From: Nitrosomonas sp.
Lineage (GTDB): Bacteria > Pseudomonadota > Gammaproteobacteria > Burkholderiales > Nitrosomonadaceae
Direction: 5' to 3'
Length of the DNA stretch: 37,841 nucleotides
NCBI GenBank assembly: GCA_021774195.1
Contig: JAJFJJ010000105.1
Location: 1-37,841 of the forward strand
Below, in pieces: positions 1 through 10,186 of this stretch (the stretch's first letter is position 1; every line of letters begins with the position of its first letter). The position numbers were made by a program, and so were the translations under genes. Under the pieces are notes generated by a model, which worked only from the letters and a program-made list of their open reading frames with translations, made no database searches and was not told where the DNA came from.

Positions 1-84
1 TTCCACCAAATTTGTCGTTTCGCTGCGAGTAAGCGCTTTTTCTACTGCTTGTATTTTATAGGCTTGCGTGAATCTTGTTCTCAT
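1..84 (-). CDS. Transposase N-terminal fragment (IS3-like OrfA / HTH), runs off left edge
   Basis: Reverse complement of 1-84 translates to MRTRFTQAYKIQAVEKALTRSETTNLVE, which resembles the N-terminus of HTH transposase subunits. It is followed by an IS-like terminus (..gcgacaactatgctgacacaggggg, ~110-137). Confidence 0.5.
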   Translation of the reverse strand, partial: MRTRFTQAYKIQAVEKALTRSETTNLVE

Positions 85-546
85 TTTTATCTTCCTCTAG
101 TTGAAAATTAGAGGCGACAACTATGCTGACACAGGGGGCTATTCAACATGATGATCCTCTTGAGATGAATGCTTTTGTTAGTGAAATGTTGCAGTTATAA
201 ATATCGGTGGATTGTTAAATAAAGTTAGTTCTTTATTACTTTACTCAATTTTATTGGTGAATTGTCATTAATAAAGAAACAAAAAGTATTATCCTAGAAA
301 AATCACTTGAACACAGTATTGTGACCTTAGATTCAATGCGAAACTGTGTCACGTTATTGCAATCACACCCAAGGTAAGCAAGATTTCTAATTTTTTCATC
401 TTTTATTCAGCAACTTGTAGGCAACTTTAGCGGTCAACTGATATTTCTAAGATTATGTCATTAAATTGGCATTGGGATGAACTAAACATACGATATGGTG
501 ATTGGTATTGGCCCCCTTATTGAAGGTTGAATGTGGCTATTCCAAC

Positions 547-642
547 ATTCTTAAAACCTTGGAAGCAGGACAAAAGGTGGAACTACGATATCAGCGCTCT
601 GGCCAGGTGTTTCACATAGAGGTAACGTTAACAGTGCGATAA
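547..642 (+). pseudogene. Possible C-terminal remnant of a PDZ/protease-like gene
   Basis: Short open frame ILKTLEAGQKVELRYQRSGQVFHIEVTLTVR* without a credible start; resembles the end of a PDZ domain. Confidence 0.2.
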
Positions 643-978
643 GCTTGGATTTGTTGAACGCTTAGTGAAAAAGTGATTATGGATTGACGTCAATACTAAT
701 TGACGGGAAAAGTGTACTGAAATCAGTGCCGCCGCTGATTTGCGTATTAACAAAATAAATACAGTTACTGGCGTGGTCGGCCATGCTGATGTTACGTAGC
801 CAATGTTTACCTATAGGCACAGAATAACCGGAACAATTCGGGCTGTCTTCTTCACGGAGCGCGCCCTTCGGATAGAAGAAATAATTCTTCAATTTCTGAG
901 TATTGCTCCAGTCAATGGTAGAGAAGCATACGCTTTTATCTGGGATCCTGTTCTTTCGATATTACTGTGAACTATTGT

Positions 979-1566
979 CTAGTCGAGTGCGGCAAGTGTC
1001 ATGCCAATAATATTTTTGATGTTTCTTTGATCAATATTGGCTTTAATCATGACTCTTAAACCAGAAATGCAATTTAAAATATAAAAAGCTAGATCGTCAG
1101 GGTTTTTGTTTTTAGAAATGACGTTCTCTGATTGCCCTCTCTCAATTGCCTTTTTAAATACTTCTACATAGCGACATGTGGTTTTGGATATTAATATGGA
1201 AATTTTGGGATGGTGTTCAGAGGATTCGAGTGCGGTATTGATTAAGAAATCGGTATGTAACATTTTTCTTGAGGATATTGTTGCCTCAATACGATACATA
1301 AAGTTCTCAATAAAATTTCGTCCATTGCTGGCCTGCTGTAGCTCTTTTATTGCTGTTGTAACTTGTTGATAGTTAAAGCGATAAATGCATTGTTCAAATA
1401 ATTCATATTTACTGCCAAAGGCATAGTAAAATGAACTTTTTGAGATATTCATTGCAATAAGCAAATCTCTTAAAGATGTGTCTTGGTATCCTTTGCGCAT
1501 GAATAAATCAGTGGCAATATCAAGTACATTCTCTAAATCATATTCAAGTGGTCGACCCGGTTTCAT
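979..1566 (-). CDS. TetR/AcrR family transcriptional regulator (start moved to MKPGRPLEYD)
   Basis: N-terminal HTH ..VLDIATDLFMRKGYQDTSLRDLLIAMNISKSSFYYAFGSKYELFEQ is typical of TetR. The supplied ORF extends to 1632, but the ATG at 1566 is more plausible. Confidence 0.85.
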   Translation of the reverse strand: MKPGRPLEYDLENVLDIATDLFMRKGYQDTSLRDLLIAMNISKSSFYYAFGSKYELFEQCIYRFNYQQVTTAIKELQQASNGRNFIENFMYRIEATISSRKMLHTDFLINTALESSEHHPKISILISKTTCRYVEVFKKAIERGQSENVISKNKNPDDLAFYILNCISGLRVMIKANIDQRNIKNIIGMTLAALD

Positions 1567-2016
1567 AATTTGGTATTTTTTGTTTTGAAAATTATTCTTT
1601 AATACCTCGACTTTAAAAGAATTAAACGTCAATGGCTGTGATAAAAGTCACAGACTTATTGAGAGTAGACGTGATAGTGGTCAGGGTGATGTGTGCGAAT
1701 TTTCATGGAGACATTGATTTTATGGTGTTTTATTATGTTTGATGGCAGGGTTAAACCAAGTGATTTAATCCTAAATAATTTGTAACATAGCGTGCAGCTA
1801 TATCATAAAACCTCATTATCTTAAGCCGGACAAGCCGAAACTAAAAAGATTAACGCTGTTTCGAGAATTTCTCACGAGAAAATGACATAGACGTGTGTCC
1901 GGGCTACTCGATAAATGACCGGCATCAGTATGCTTATTACGTCCTTATAGAGGGTTTAAGTTTTTATGGTTTTACAATAGTTGGTATAAGTCTAATCGGA
2001 GTGGTGTGGATTATGA

Positions 2017-3864
2017 TTACTCAACCGTTACGGCTTTTGCCAGATTCCTGGGTTTATCAACATCAGTGCCACGTTCTAATGCAACATGATAGGCCAATAA
2101 CTGTAATGGGATGGTGTGAAGAATGGGACTTAGTATGCCTGTATGCTCCGCTAATCGGATGATGTACAGATGCTCACTTGATTCTATGTTGGCATCGGCA
2201 TCAGCAAATACATAGAGTCTGCCACCTCGTGCGTGCACTTCTTGCAAGTTTGATTTTAGTTTGCCGAGTAGCTGATCGTTAGGTGCAATTGCAACCACAG
2301 GCATGTCATTATCAACTAAAGCCAGTGGCCCATGCTTTAATTCTCCTGCGGCATAAGCTTCAGCGTGAATATATGAAATCTCTTTAAGTTTTAGTGCGCC
2401 TTCCATGGCTATCGGATAATGAGCGCCACGGCCGAGAAATAATGCATGATTTTTTTCTGCAAAACGCTTGGCCCAATCTTTAACTTGTGGTTCAACCTGC
2501 AGTGCGTGCTGTAACGCAATTGGTAAATGGCGTAGTGCTGCAATCATTTGTTTTTCGTCATTGATAGTCAACTTTTTACGCATCTTTGCCAGTGTTACCG
2601 TTAATAATAGAAGTGACGCCAACTGAGTTGTAAAGGCTTTGGTTGAAGCAACGCCGATTTCGGGCCCTGCTCGTGTAAGAAAACGCAGATCAGCTTGTCT
2701 AATCAGAGCACTTTCTGGCACATTGCAAATAGCTAGACTATATTGATGGCCTACTTCCTTCGCATAATTAAGCGCGGCTAGAGTATCTGCTGTTTCACCC
2801 GATTGGGAAATGCCGATTACTAAAGTGCCTGGGACAGCAATTGCATCACGGTAACGATATTCACTAGCAATCTCGACACTGCAAGGTAGCCCGGCAATAG
2901 TTTCCATCCAATACCGTGCCACTAATCCTGCATGGTAACTGGTCCCACAAGCGATAATTAAAATATTATTTGTTGCGGAAAATATTTTCTCAGCTTTACT
3001 GCCAAATATATTGGGTGATATAGATTCTGCGTTGAGCACCATTTCCAATGTGTTCGCTACCGCTCCAGGCTGTTCAAATATCTCCTTTTGCATGTAGTGT
3101 GTATAGGTCCCTAACCCAATTGCTTCATTGGTTAAATGGCTCTCATGAACAATACGTTGGACTGGTTCGCCGAATTGATGATGTAGACAATTGACGATTT
3201 TATAGCTATGCCTATTGAGTTCGGCAACATCGCCTTCTTCTAAATAAATAATGTCTCTTGTGACTTGTAATAATGCGGAAGCATCTGATGCGACATAATG
3301 GCCCTCTTTACCGAGGCCGAGTAATAATGGTGCGCCTTTACGTGCCGCAATAATACGTTCCGGATTTTCTTCTTCTATTACTGCTATTGCATAGGCGCCT
3401 TGTAATTCGGTAAGCGATAGACAAACGGCTTTAAATAAGTCAGTTGTTTGTTTTAGATTAAAAGCGATCAGATGTGCAATGACTTCTGTGTCGGTTTCCG
3501 ATGAAAAGTGGAATCCATGTTGCTGTAGTTTGGTGCGAATTGCCTCGTGATTTTCTATGATCCCATTATGTACGACGGCAATTTTAGTCTCTTTCCCAGA
3601 AAAATGAGGGTGGGCATTATGTTCAGAAGGTTTTCCATGCGTCGCCCAACGAGTATGTGCAATCCCTGTGAATCCTTGTGTTTTTTGGGTGGCTACTAGG
3701 TTGCTGAGTTCAGCCACACGGCCTGTTGTGCGTACTCTTTGTAATCCATGATTGGCGACTACTAATCCTGCCGAGTCGTATCCTCTATACTCTAATCGCG
3801 ATAATCCTTCCAACAGAATGGGAACGATGTTCGCGTTAGAGATCGCACCAATAATTCCACACAT
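2017..3864 (-). CDS. glmS: Glutamine--fructose-6-phosphate aminotransferase (isomerizing)
   Basis: 615 aa starting MCGIIGAI (Cys2 nucleophile), with GATase motifs HTRWATHG and HNGIIENH, SIS domains (ISQSGETADT, STKAFTTQ) and C-terminus DVDKPRNLAKAVTVE. Confidence 0.98.
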   Translation of the reverse strand: MCGIIGAISNANIVPILLEGLSRLEYRGYDSAGLVVANHGLQRVRTTGRVAELSNLVATQKTQGFTGIAHTRWATHGKPSEHNAHPHFSGKETKIAVVHNGIIENHEAIRTKLQQHGFHFSSETDTEVIAHLIAFNLKQTTDLFKAVCLSLTELQGAYAIAVIEEENPERIIAARKGAPLLLGLGKEGHYVASDASALLQVTRDIIYLEEGDVAELNRHSYKIVNCLHHQFGEPVQRIVHESHLTNEAIGLGTYTHYMQKEIFEQPGAVANTLEMVLNAESISPNIFGSKAEKIFSATNNILIIACGTSYHAGLVARYWMETIAGLPCSVEIASEYRYRDAIAVPGTLVIGISQSGETADTLAALNYAKEVGHQYSLAICNVPESALIRQADLRFLTRAGPEIGVASTKAFTTQLASLLLLTVTLAKMRKKLTINDEKQMIAALRHLPIALQHALQVEPQVKDWAKRFAEKNHALFLGRGAHYPIAMEGALKLKEISYIHAEAYAAGELKHGPLALVDNDMPVVAIAPNDQLLGKLKSNLQEVHARGGRLYVFADADANIESSEHLYIIRLAEHTGILSPILHTIPLQLLAYHVALERGTDVDKPRNLAKAVTVE

Positions 3865-4528
3865 TTTATATTTCCCCTTTCAGGCTGTTAGCTAAAATAC
3901 ACAGTACGTATTTGTTTTCAATGTTACTGGATGTGTTTCCAGTGAGCTATATTGACTGGCTTCACTCTTGTCAAAATTGAGGCACTCGACGTGTTTTTAA
4001 TAGTTGAACCCGTACGATAGGTTTGATATTAAACCCAAAAACATGCCATCTTTTGTAATTGAATTTCATTTTGTATTTGGATCATTCGGTATCATACAGC
4101 CTTCGTATATTTCTTCAAACTCTATCTTTTACGTCTTCTGCAGCCATTCTATCTGTTTTATCTCAAACCTTCCTTTGGCTAATAATAATGTGCAAGAATA
4201 TTTGTTTAATAGCGGCGTATATTCTTAAGAATTTATAATGCTTGGGGGTAGCTTAGGATAAGGATTCAGGTAGAATGCTATGAGGGCGTCTCTAAGGAAT
4301 CCAAATTCCATCCCAACTGCTGTGTTATGGAAGGGTTTCTTGTTTACAGATCAATCATATGTTGCGCTGTATAATTTTCTTTGTACCTTGCGTTTTTGAA
4401 AAACTCTGGATTATTAGAAGCGCTCATAAGCATTTTGCACAAACAAAGTGGGTTTATTGCCCAAATGTAAATAATATTTAACTTTAGAAGCCAGGATTTC
4501 CTGACTTCTTATTTTATTGGCAAGCATC

Positions 4529-5089
4529 ATGAAAATCTCTGCATTTGAAGCGCGTGTTGGCAACCTGATCGAACATCAGGGGAAACTGTGGAAAGTATAT
4601 AAGAAAAATCATGTGAAGCCTGGTAAAGGCGGCGCATTTGTACAAATGGAAATGAAGTGTGTTAGTGATGGTACTAAGCTCAATGAGCGTTTCCGGTCAG
4701 AAGATAAAGTAGAAAAAGCACATGTGGAAACTCGGAAAATGCAATATCTCTACGCGGAGGGTGAAAACTATATTTTCATGGATAACGAGTCTTTCGAACA
4801 GTTGAACTTACCAGTTGATGAGCTAGAAGATCAGATTCCTTTTTTACTGCCTAACACGGATGTTCAAATCAATTTTCATAATGAATCACCGATTGGTGTT
4901 GAATTGCCAACTAGTGTTGTGCTTGAAGTCACTGAAACGGAGGTTATGGTCAAAGGTCAGACGGTTGCAAGTGGTGGAAAACCAGCAGTATTGGAAACTG
5001 GCCTTAAGATCTCTGTGCCGCAATTTGTTAACGTTGGTGAGAAAGTGAAAGTGAATACGGAAACTCGTGAATATATCGAGCGTGCGTAG
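4529..5089 (+). CDS. efp: Elongation factor P
   Basis: MKISAFEARVGNLIEHQGKLWKVYKKNHVKPGKGGAFVQMEMK...ETREYIERA; full EF-P architecture with PGKGGAF loop. Start taken as ATG 4529 rather than 4517. Confidence 0.97.
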   Translation: MKISAFEARVGNLIEHQGKLWKVYKKNHVKPGKGGAFVQMEMKCVSDGTKLNERFRSEDKVEKAHVETRKMQYLYAEGENYIFMDNESFEQLNLPVDELEDQIPFLLPNTDVQINFHNESPIGVELPTSVVLEVTETEVMVKGQTVASGGKPAVLETGLKISVPQFVNVGEKVKVNTETREYIERA

Positions 5090-5226
5090 TCTATTTATCT
5101 AGTGTTTCTTTGTTAATTTTCAACCAGTGTTCGCCCCAAGAGGTAGGTAACTATAATCACAGAGATTATTAATTTTAGACCATAGTGCTGGGTTGTTTGC
5201 ACTGTGCTAGATGACTGCATCGCTTA

Positions 5227-6030
5227 ATGAGTAAGGTTATGACAGGCAAAGAAAATAGTTATCGGAACCGTATTGTTTTATTAGGTGCGAGCAATTTAAC
5301 TTTGTCACTACGTTTGATCATTAGGCGCATGCAATACTATGTTGGGGGTTCTAGTGAAATTTTTGTCGCAGCGGGACATGGCCGATCGTACGGCCAGTTT
5401 AGTCAAGTTATGTTTAGGGGGTTGCCAGGAATTACAAGTAGTGAGATTTGGCGACAAATTGAGCCAGCAAGAACAGTGCCTACCTATGCTTTAATTACCG
5501 ATATTGGCAATGATATTCCATACGAATACACCCCAGATAAGATTTTAAATTGGATTGAATGGTGTGTTGCACGTTTGCAAGCGCATTCAGCGCAAATTGT
5601 AATGACAAATATTCCAATTAAATCAATTGAAAGATTATCTGAACGGCGATTTAATATTTTACGTAATCTTTTATACCCATATTGTCAGTTATCCAAGCAT
5701 GAAGTGGTTTATAGAGCAAACGTTATCCACCAGGGATTAATAGAAATGGCTGCTCGACATCAGTTCAATCTTTATGAACAGGACCCCGAATGGTTTGGGT
5801 CGGATGGAATACATGTCAGCTATTGGAAACGTGAGCGTTTTTACCAACATGTCTTGAAGCATTTTTTAGTTGAGCATATAAGTTACCAGAAAGTTGTTAG
5901 TAAAGAATCTCTCTCGCAAGGTTGGAGACAGCGCCCGCAATTTGCTTGCAAAACAATTTTTGGTCAGGCGCGACTTTATCCGCAGCCGAGTGGCAGATTG
6001 TTTGATGACTCACCCATTTCATTATTTTGA
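5227..6030 (+). CDS. SGNH/GDSL-hydrolase-like protein
   Basis: IVLLGASNLTLSL near the N-terminus, ITDIGNDIP, and SDGIHVSYW (D-x-x-H-like C-terminal block) fit an SGNH fold. Confidence 0.55.
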   Translation: MSKVMTGKENSYRNRIVLLGASNLTLSLRLIIRRMQYYVGGSSEIFVAAGHGRSYGQFSQVMFRGLPGITSSEIWRQIEPARTVPTYALITDIGNDIPYEYTPDKILNWIEWCVARLQAHSAQIVMTNIPIKSIERLSERRFNILRNLLYPYCQLSKHEVVYRANVIHQGLIEMAARHQFNLYEQDPEWFGSDGIHVSYWKRERFYQHVLKHFLVEHISYQKVVSKESLSQGWRQRPQFACKTIFGQARLYPQPSGRLFDDSPISLF

Positions 6031-6137
6031 TAGTCGTGCCTTGTGGCATGAAGAGACGAGTATTACGCGCAGATTTGTGGGATAAAAAACAATTGTGTTG
6101 AAGGAAGTGGCTGATATTCTTGTCAAGAAGATTTGAT

Positions 6138-6166
6138 CGCGATGACTACTATCGCGCTTATTTTTA
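6138..6166 (+). terminator. Candidate intrinsic terminator
   Basis: CGCGAT-gactact-ATCGCG stem (6138-6143/6151-6156) followed by cttattttta, downstream of the SGNH gene and upstream of the eCIS genes. Confidence 0.4.
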
Positions 6167-6197
6167 TTAAACGGCCAAATTTAAGCGGGTTATTTCA

Positions 6198-6226
6198 TTG
6201 ACATTGCTTGGGGTTTGCGTTTAAAG
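6198..6226 (+). promoter_or_regulatory. Candidate sigma70-like promoter for the eCIS operon
   Basis: Perfect TTGACA at 6198-6203 with a weak -10-like TTTAAA/TTAAAG at 6220-6226 (16-17 nt spacer). The -10 is poor. Confidence 0.3.
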
Positions 6227-6354
6227 TGGCATGGCTTCTTGTTCTTGTGGTTCATATTTAATGAAATGTTTATATCAGTTAAGTGCTCATTTTGAGTGCT
6301 TAGTGGACAGACATTAGTTTATAAAGGGTATGGCATAGATTTTAGCTTAAAACT

Positions 6355-7215
6355 ATGGGCACTTATCAACCACTATTCAGCATTACTATCGAACATGCCT
6401 ACTTTGCAAATAACAATTGCAAGTCATTAGATTTCCGTCCAACGGCTGCCTGCCGTGCGTCATTACACAACGCGGGTTTAATATTAAAATCATCTGAATG
6501 TGGGATTGCTGTTTTTTGTGAAAACGACCAATTGGACATCTTACGCTTACATGCAGAGGATGACCTTGCATTAACATTCAAAGTTTCTTCCAAAGATCCT
6601 AATTTTACACTTTATACGACTCCTGCTGCCCGGCGAGATGATGCCGTGCTTTTTTTTAGCAACCAAGAGGTTGCACGTGATGAAAGTGGAGCTCAGATGC
6701 TGCATAAAGGGCAATATGCATCCGATCAGGCGTTCATCCCGTTAGATTCTAAACAATTAGATGATGTATTTGAGTGTAAAGATTATGTGGCGCGCCCCGA
6801 TTTTATCGTGCAAATTCGAATATCAGCTCAAGAGGGCGGATTGTGTTCGGAAAATATCGATAAAGATGCACGAAAATTTTATATTCGCTTTGCAGTCAAC
6901 CAAACCTTTTGGAAATATTTTATTCTGGGCGAATTGTCAGAGAGAAATTTATATATAGCGGATCTAGATGATGAGATTCAGTTTGCAAATGTCGGGGAAA
7001 CTACTTTACCTGGGAGCCGGAAAGGAATTATGCTGCAGTCATCCGTTCCAATTGAGATGCAAGAGATGCAGACTAAACGTTTCCAATTAAGGGAGCAGGG
7101 TAGTATGGGAGACAAAGTGTTAATTAAACGAATGCCTAATGCCAGCCTTGATTTCATGAACGGGGAGATGATTGGTGGGCAAATGGAGAATGTTTCTGAG
7201 ATTTATATTAATTAA
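6355..7215 (+). CDS. eCIS-associated protein of unknown function, first gene of the operon
   Basis: 286-aa ORF codirectional with and immediately upstream of the sheath gene. No family recognised by eye. Confidence 0.7.
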   Translation: MGTYQPLFSITIEHAYFANNNCKSLDFRPTAACRASLHNAGLILKSSECGIAVFCENDQLDILRLHAEDDLALTFKVSSKDPNFTLYTTPAARRDDAVLFFSNQEVARDESGAQMLHKGQYASDQAFIPLDSKQLDDVFECKDYVARPDFIVQIRISAQEGGLCSENIDKDARKFYIRFAVNQTFWKYFILGELSERNLYIADLDDEIQFANVGETTLPGSRKGIMLQSSVPIEMQEMQTKRFQLREQGSMGDKVLIKRMPNASLDFMNGEMIGGQMENVSEIYIN

Positions 7216-7314
7216 TAACTGGTTAGATTAGAATAAAGTTTTTTTGAGAGGTTTATTGATAGTAGTTTAAAGAAAGTTGTGGAACGCGATTAATTCAATT
7301 AAGAGGAGCTGATT

Positions 7315-8847
7315 ATGGGGCAGTATAAAACACCGGGTGTTTACATTGTTGAGAAGAATGCGTTTCCTAATTCTGTAGTAGAAGTGGCTACTGCAGTGCC
7401 TGCTTTTATCGGTTATACAGAACGGGCAGACAATAAGGGAAAGTCTTTATCAAATAAGGCGTGGCGCATTTCGTCCATGTCAGAATTCATTAGTTTCTAT
7501 GGCGGACCACCTGATTCTAAATATAAGATTTCAGATATCAAGCCAGCTAAAAGCGAAGGGAGTGAGGAGGGGACGGTAGTAATAGAAGCTGACTTTTCCA
7601 GTGCTGACACAGAATATCTTCTCGAACAGGAGAAAAAAAGGTATTTTTTATATCACAGCATGATGTTGTTCTTCCAGAATGGTGGTGGTGCTTGCTATAT
7701 CGTATCGGTCGGTAAATATAGCGATGACATTGAGCAACCAAAGTTAAAAGCCGGTATCAATGTTTTGCTCAAGGAGCAAGAACCGACCATGGTGGTTATT
7801 CCAGACGCGATGTCTTTGGCCCAGCCAGATGGCATTTCACTCCAACAAGCGATGCTTGGTCACTGCGGCATGGTGATGAAGAATCGTTTTGCCATTCTTG
7901 ATATTTTTGATGGTGACAAAGAAGCGCAAGATAGTGGCTGTGTAGAGAACTTCAGAAACGCACTCGGAACCAATAATCTTGATTTCTCGGCAGCTTATTA
8001 TCCGTGGCTGAATACTTCTATCGTTCAAACCAACGATATTAATTTCAGTCATGTTACAAATCCGGACAAACTCCAATCGTTACTCAAAGCAGAAGCGGGA
8101 AAAATTTATACCGATGAGAAAAAGAATAAAGAAATTACCGCTAAGATAGACGAGTTAACGGCCAAGACGAAAACTGATGCAATGTCGACTGATGAAGAAT
8201 TGCACAAGATTCTAACGGCGGTTTGTCCACTCTATGGCACCATTATGTTGGCCATAAAAAACAAACTCAATCTATTGCCGCCGAGTGCTGCGATGGCTGG
8301 TATTTATACTATGGTTGATAACTCTCGTGGGGTATGGAAGGCACCAGCTAATGTTAGTCTCAATGCAGTCGTTTCACCAGCAGTAGAAATCACGCATGAC
8401 GACCAAGAAGATTTGAATGTCACCACAGCCGGCAAATCGATAAACGCCATACGCAGTTTTATCGGTGAAGGAACATTGGTTTGGGGTGGGCGTACGTTGG
8501 ATGGGAACAGTTTGGATTGGCGTTATATTAATGTGCGTCGAACCATGATCATGCTGGAGGAATCCATTAAATTAGCGACCAAAGCCTATGTGTTTGAACC
8601 CAATGTCTCCAATACCTGGGTGACCATCAAAAGTATGATTAATAATTTTCTAACCAGTATTTGGAAGCGTGGTGGCTTGGCCGGTTCAACACCGGATGAC
8701 GCTTTTGGTGTGTTTGTTGGCTTGGGTGAAACCATGACGCCGCAAGATATTCTTGACGGCATGTTGAAAGTAACGGTGTTAGTCGCACTGAGCAGACCTG
8801 CGGAATTTATTGAGATAACCTTTCAGCAACAGTTGCAAAAGTCTTAA
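7315..8847 (+). CDS. Contractile tail sheath protein (Afp2-4/Pvc2-4-like)
   Basis: MGQYKTPGVYIVEKNAFPNSVVEVATAVPAFIGYTERA start and the C-terminal block INVRRTMIMLEESIKLATKAYVFEPN..TW..IKSMINNFLTSIWKRGGLAG are typical of phage-tail-sheath family proteins. RBS aagaggag upstream. Confidence 0.95.
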   Translation: MGQYKTPGVYIVEKNAFPNSVVEVATAVPAFIGYTERADNKGKSLSNKAWRISSMSEFISFYGGPPDSKYKISDIKPAKSEGSEEGTVVIEADFSSADTEYLLEQEKKRYFLYHSMMLFFQNGGGACYIVSVGKYSDDIEQPKLKAGINVLLKEQEPTMVVIPDAMSLAQPDGISLQQAMLGHCGMVMKNRFAILDIFDGDKEAQDSGCVENFRNALGTNNLDFSAAYYPWLNTSIVQTNDINFSHVTNPDKLQSLLKAEAGKIYTDEKKNKEITAKIDELTAKTKTDAMSTDEELHKILTAVCPLYGTIMLAIKNKLNLLPPSAAMAGIYTMVDNSRGVWKAPANVSLNAVVSPAVEITHDDQEDLNVTTAGKSINAIRSFIGEGTLVWGGRTLDGNSLDWRYINVRRTMIMLEESIKLATKAYVFEPNVSNTWVTIKSMINNFLTSIWKRGGLAGSTPDDAFGVFVGLGETMTPQDILDGMLKVTVLVALSRPAEFIEITFQQQLQKS

Positions 8848-8907
8848 CTTGAAATTAATTCAAAATGATTTAGTTATTTATTTTTAACAGTTCAATAGGG
8901 GTAAATT

Positions 8908-9366
8908 ATGGCAGATGATGGATCAAGTCAATCGACTTCTGTATGGCCGATGCCAAAGTTTTATTTTCAGGTTAAATGGGACTCTGAAGTGATGTCGTTT
9001 CAGGAAGTCAGTGGATTGGATATTCAATCTGAGGAAATTAAATATCGCCATGGAGACAGCCCAGAATTTTCAGTGATTAAAATGCCGGGAATGAAGAAGG
9101 TCGGCAATATCACCATGAAAAAAGGTGTATTCAAGAGCGATAACAAGTTTTGGGATTGGTTTAAACAAATCAAGATGAATACCATTAAGCGCTTACCAGT
9201 AACCATCAGCTTGTTAGATGAAGAAGGTAACGCGACCATGGTTTGGACATTAACCAATGCATGGCCAACCAAAATTACCGGTACCGATTTGAAATCGGAA
9301 GGTAATGAAGTTGCGATTGAGACCATTGAGATTGTGCATGAAGGTTTGACCATTGCGAATGGTTGA
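8908..9366 (+). CDS. Inner tube protein (Afp1/Pvc1-like, T4 gp19 family)
   Basis: WPMPKFYFQVKWDSEVMSFQEVSGLDIQSEEIKYRHGDSPEFSVIKMPGMKKVGNITMKKGV..GNEVAIETIEIVHEGL. Confidence 0.95.
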   Translation: MADDGSSQSTSVWPMPKFYFQVKWDSEVMSFQEVSGLDIQSEEIKYRHGDSPEFSVIKMPGMKKVGNITMKKGVFKSDNKFWDWFKQIKMNTIKRLPVTISLLDEEGNATMVWTLTNAWPTKITGTDLKSEGNEVAIETIEIVHEGLTIANG

Positions 9367-9532
9367 TTAATTTTCATTTTGGGACATTGGTTAACTCGAA
9401 AGTCAAATTTGATAACGATTGAGTTTTAGTTTTTAAAACTCTAGATTTTGTTGTCAGGGTATCAACATTCTGGTTGATTATATTGATTTAGAGTTAATCA
9501 ACTGTTCTTTGGCATAGTATGGATGTAAGTGC

Positions 9533-10003
9533 ATGGGTATTTCACTCTTTGGAGACACGTATCCGCCATCTGCTTTTTATTTTAAAGTGGTTGTTGCGCC
9601 ACCAGCTGGGTTGTTAACAGATAATTCTTTTCAAGAAGTTTCTGGCATACAATCTGAGATTGATACTGAACCTGTTACAGAAGGTGGCGAAAATAGGTTT
9701 GTTCACAAATTGCCGAAAGGTGTCAAACACTCTGATTTAGAGCTTAAACGTGGGATTGCGCCAATCACATCACCGCTGGTAATGTGGTGTAAGGCAACGA
9801 TGGAATTAGATTTTAGTCTACCCATAAGACCATTACCTGTGATCGTTTATTTGATGAATGAAAATAAGATACCGATCCGGGGGTGGTTTTTTGATTCCGC
9901 GTATCCTGTAAAGTGGGAAGTTGAGGGCTTCGGTTCGACTAAAAATGAAGTTGCAATAGAAAAAATTGTGCTGAGTTATTCATTTTCAAATCGTATTATT
10001 TAA
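9533..10003 (+). CDS. Second tube-like protein (Afp5/Pvc5-like, gp19 family)
   Basis: PPSAFYFKVVV..NSFQEVSGIQSEIDTEPVTEGGENRFVHKLPKGVKHSDLELKRGIA...NEVAIEKIVLSYS. Confidence 0.92.
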   Translation: MGISLFGDTYPPSAFYFKVVVAPPAGLLTDNSFQEVSGIQSEIDTEPVTEGGENRFVHKLPKGVKHSDLELKRGIAPITSPLVMWCKATMELDFSLPIRPLPVIVYLMNENKIPIRGWFFDSAYPVKWEVEGFGSTKNEVAIEKIVLSYSFSNRII

Positions 10004-10021
10004 GAAAATCAGAACAACGAT

Positions 10022-10186
10022 ATGTCGATAGAAATTAAACAATTGCTGATTAAATCAAACATTGTTCAACGGCAAGAATGTAATGAAACAGATTCTGCGG
10101 AGGAGGGTCTCGCGGCGAATGAGGAATTACTTGCTGAGTGCCGTCGTTTAGTATTGGATATCCTTCGCGAAAATAAGGAACGTTAA
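10022..10186 (+). CDS. Small eCIS protein, DUF5908/Afp6-like (54 aa)
   Basis: Missing from the ORF track. Translation MSIEIKQLLIKSNIVQRQECNETDSAEEGLAANEELLAECRRLVLDILRENKER*. 'M-IEI-L-IK' start and charged helical C-terminus fit DUF5908, in the expected slot between the Afp5- and Afp7-like genes. Stop overlaps the next ATG (taATG). Confidence 0.8.
   Translation: MSIEIKQLLIKSNIVQRQECNETDSAEEGLAANEELLAECRRLVLDILRENKER

Noticed and set aside
677-892. 71-aa minus-strand ORF
   Set aside because: Could be a C-terminal remnant of a larger protein (frame continues upstream without stop for a while), but not identifiable; too weak to call.
4004-4228. 74-aa ORF between glmS and efp
   Set aside because: Low-complexity, Phe/Ser-rich translation, no start signal or recognisable family.
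4860-5048. 62-aa ORF in an alternate frame within efp
   Set aside because: Overlaps a well-conserved gene in another frame; no independent support.
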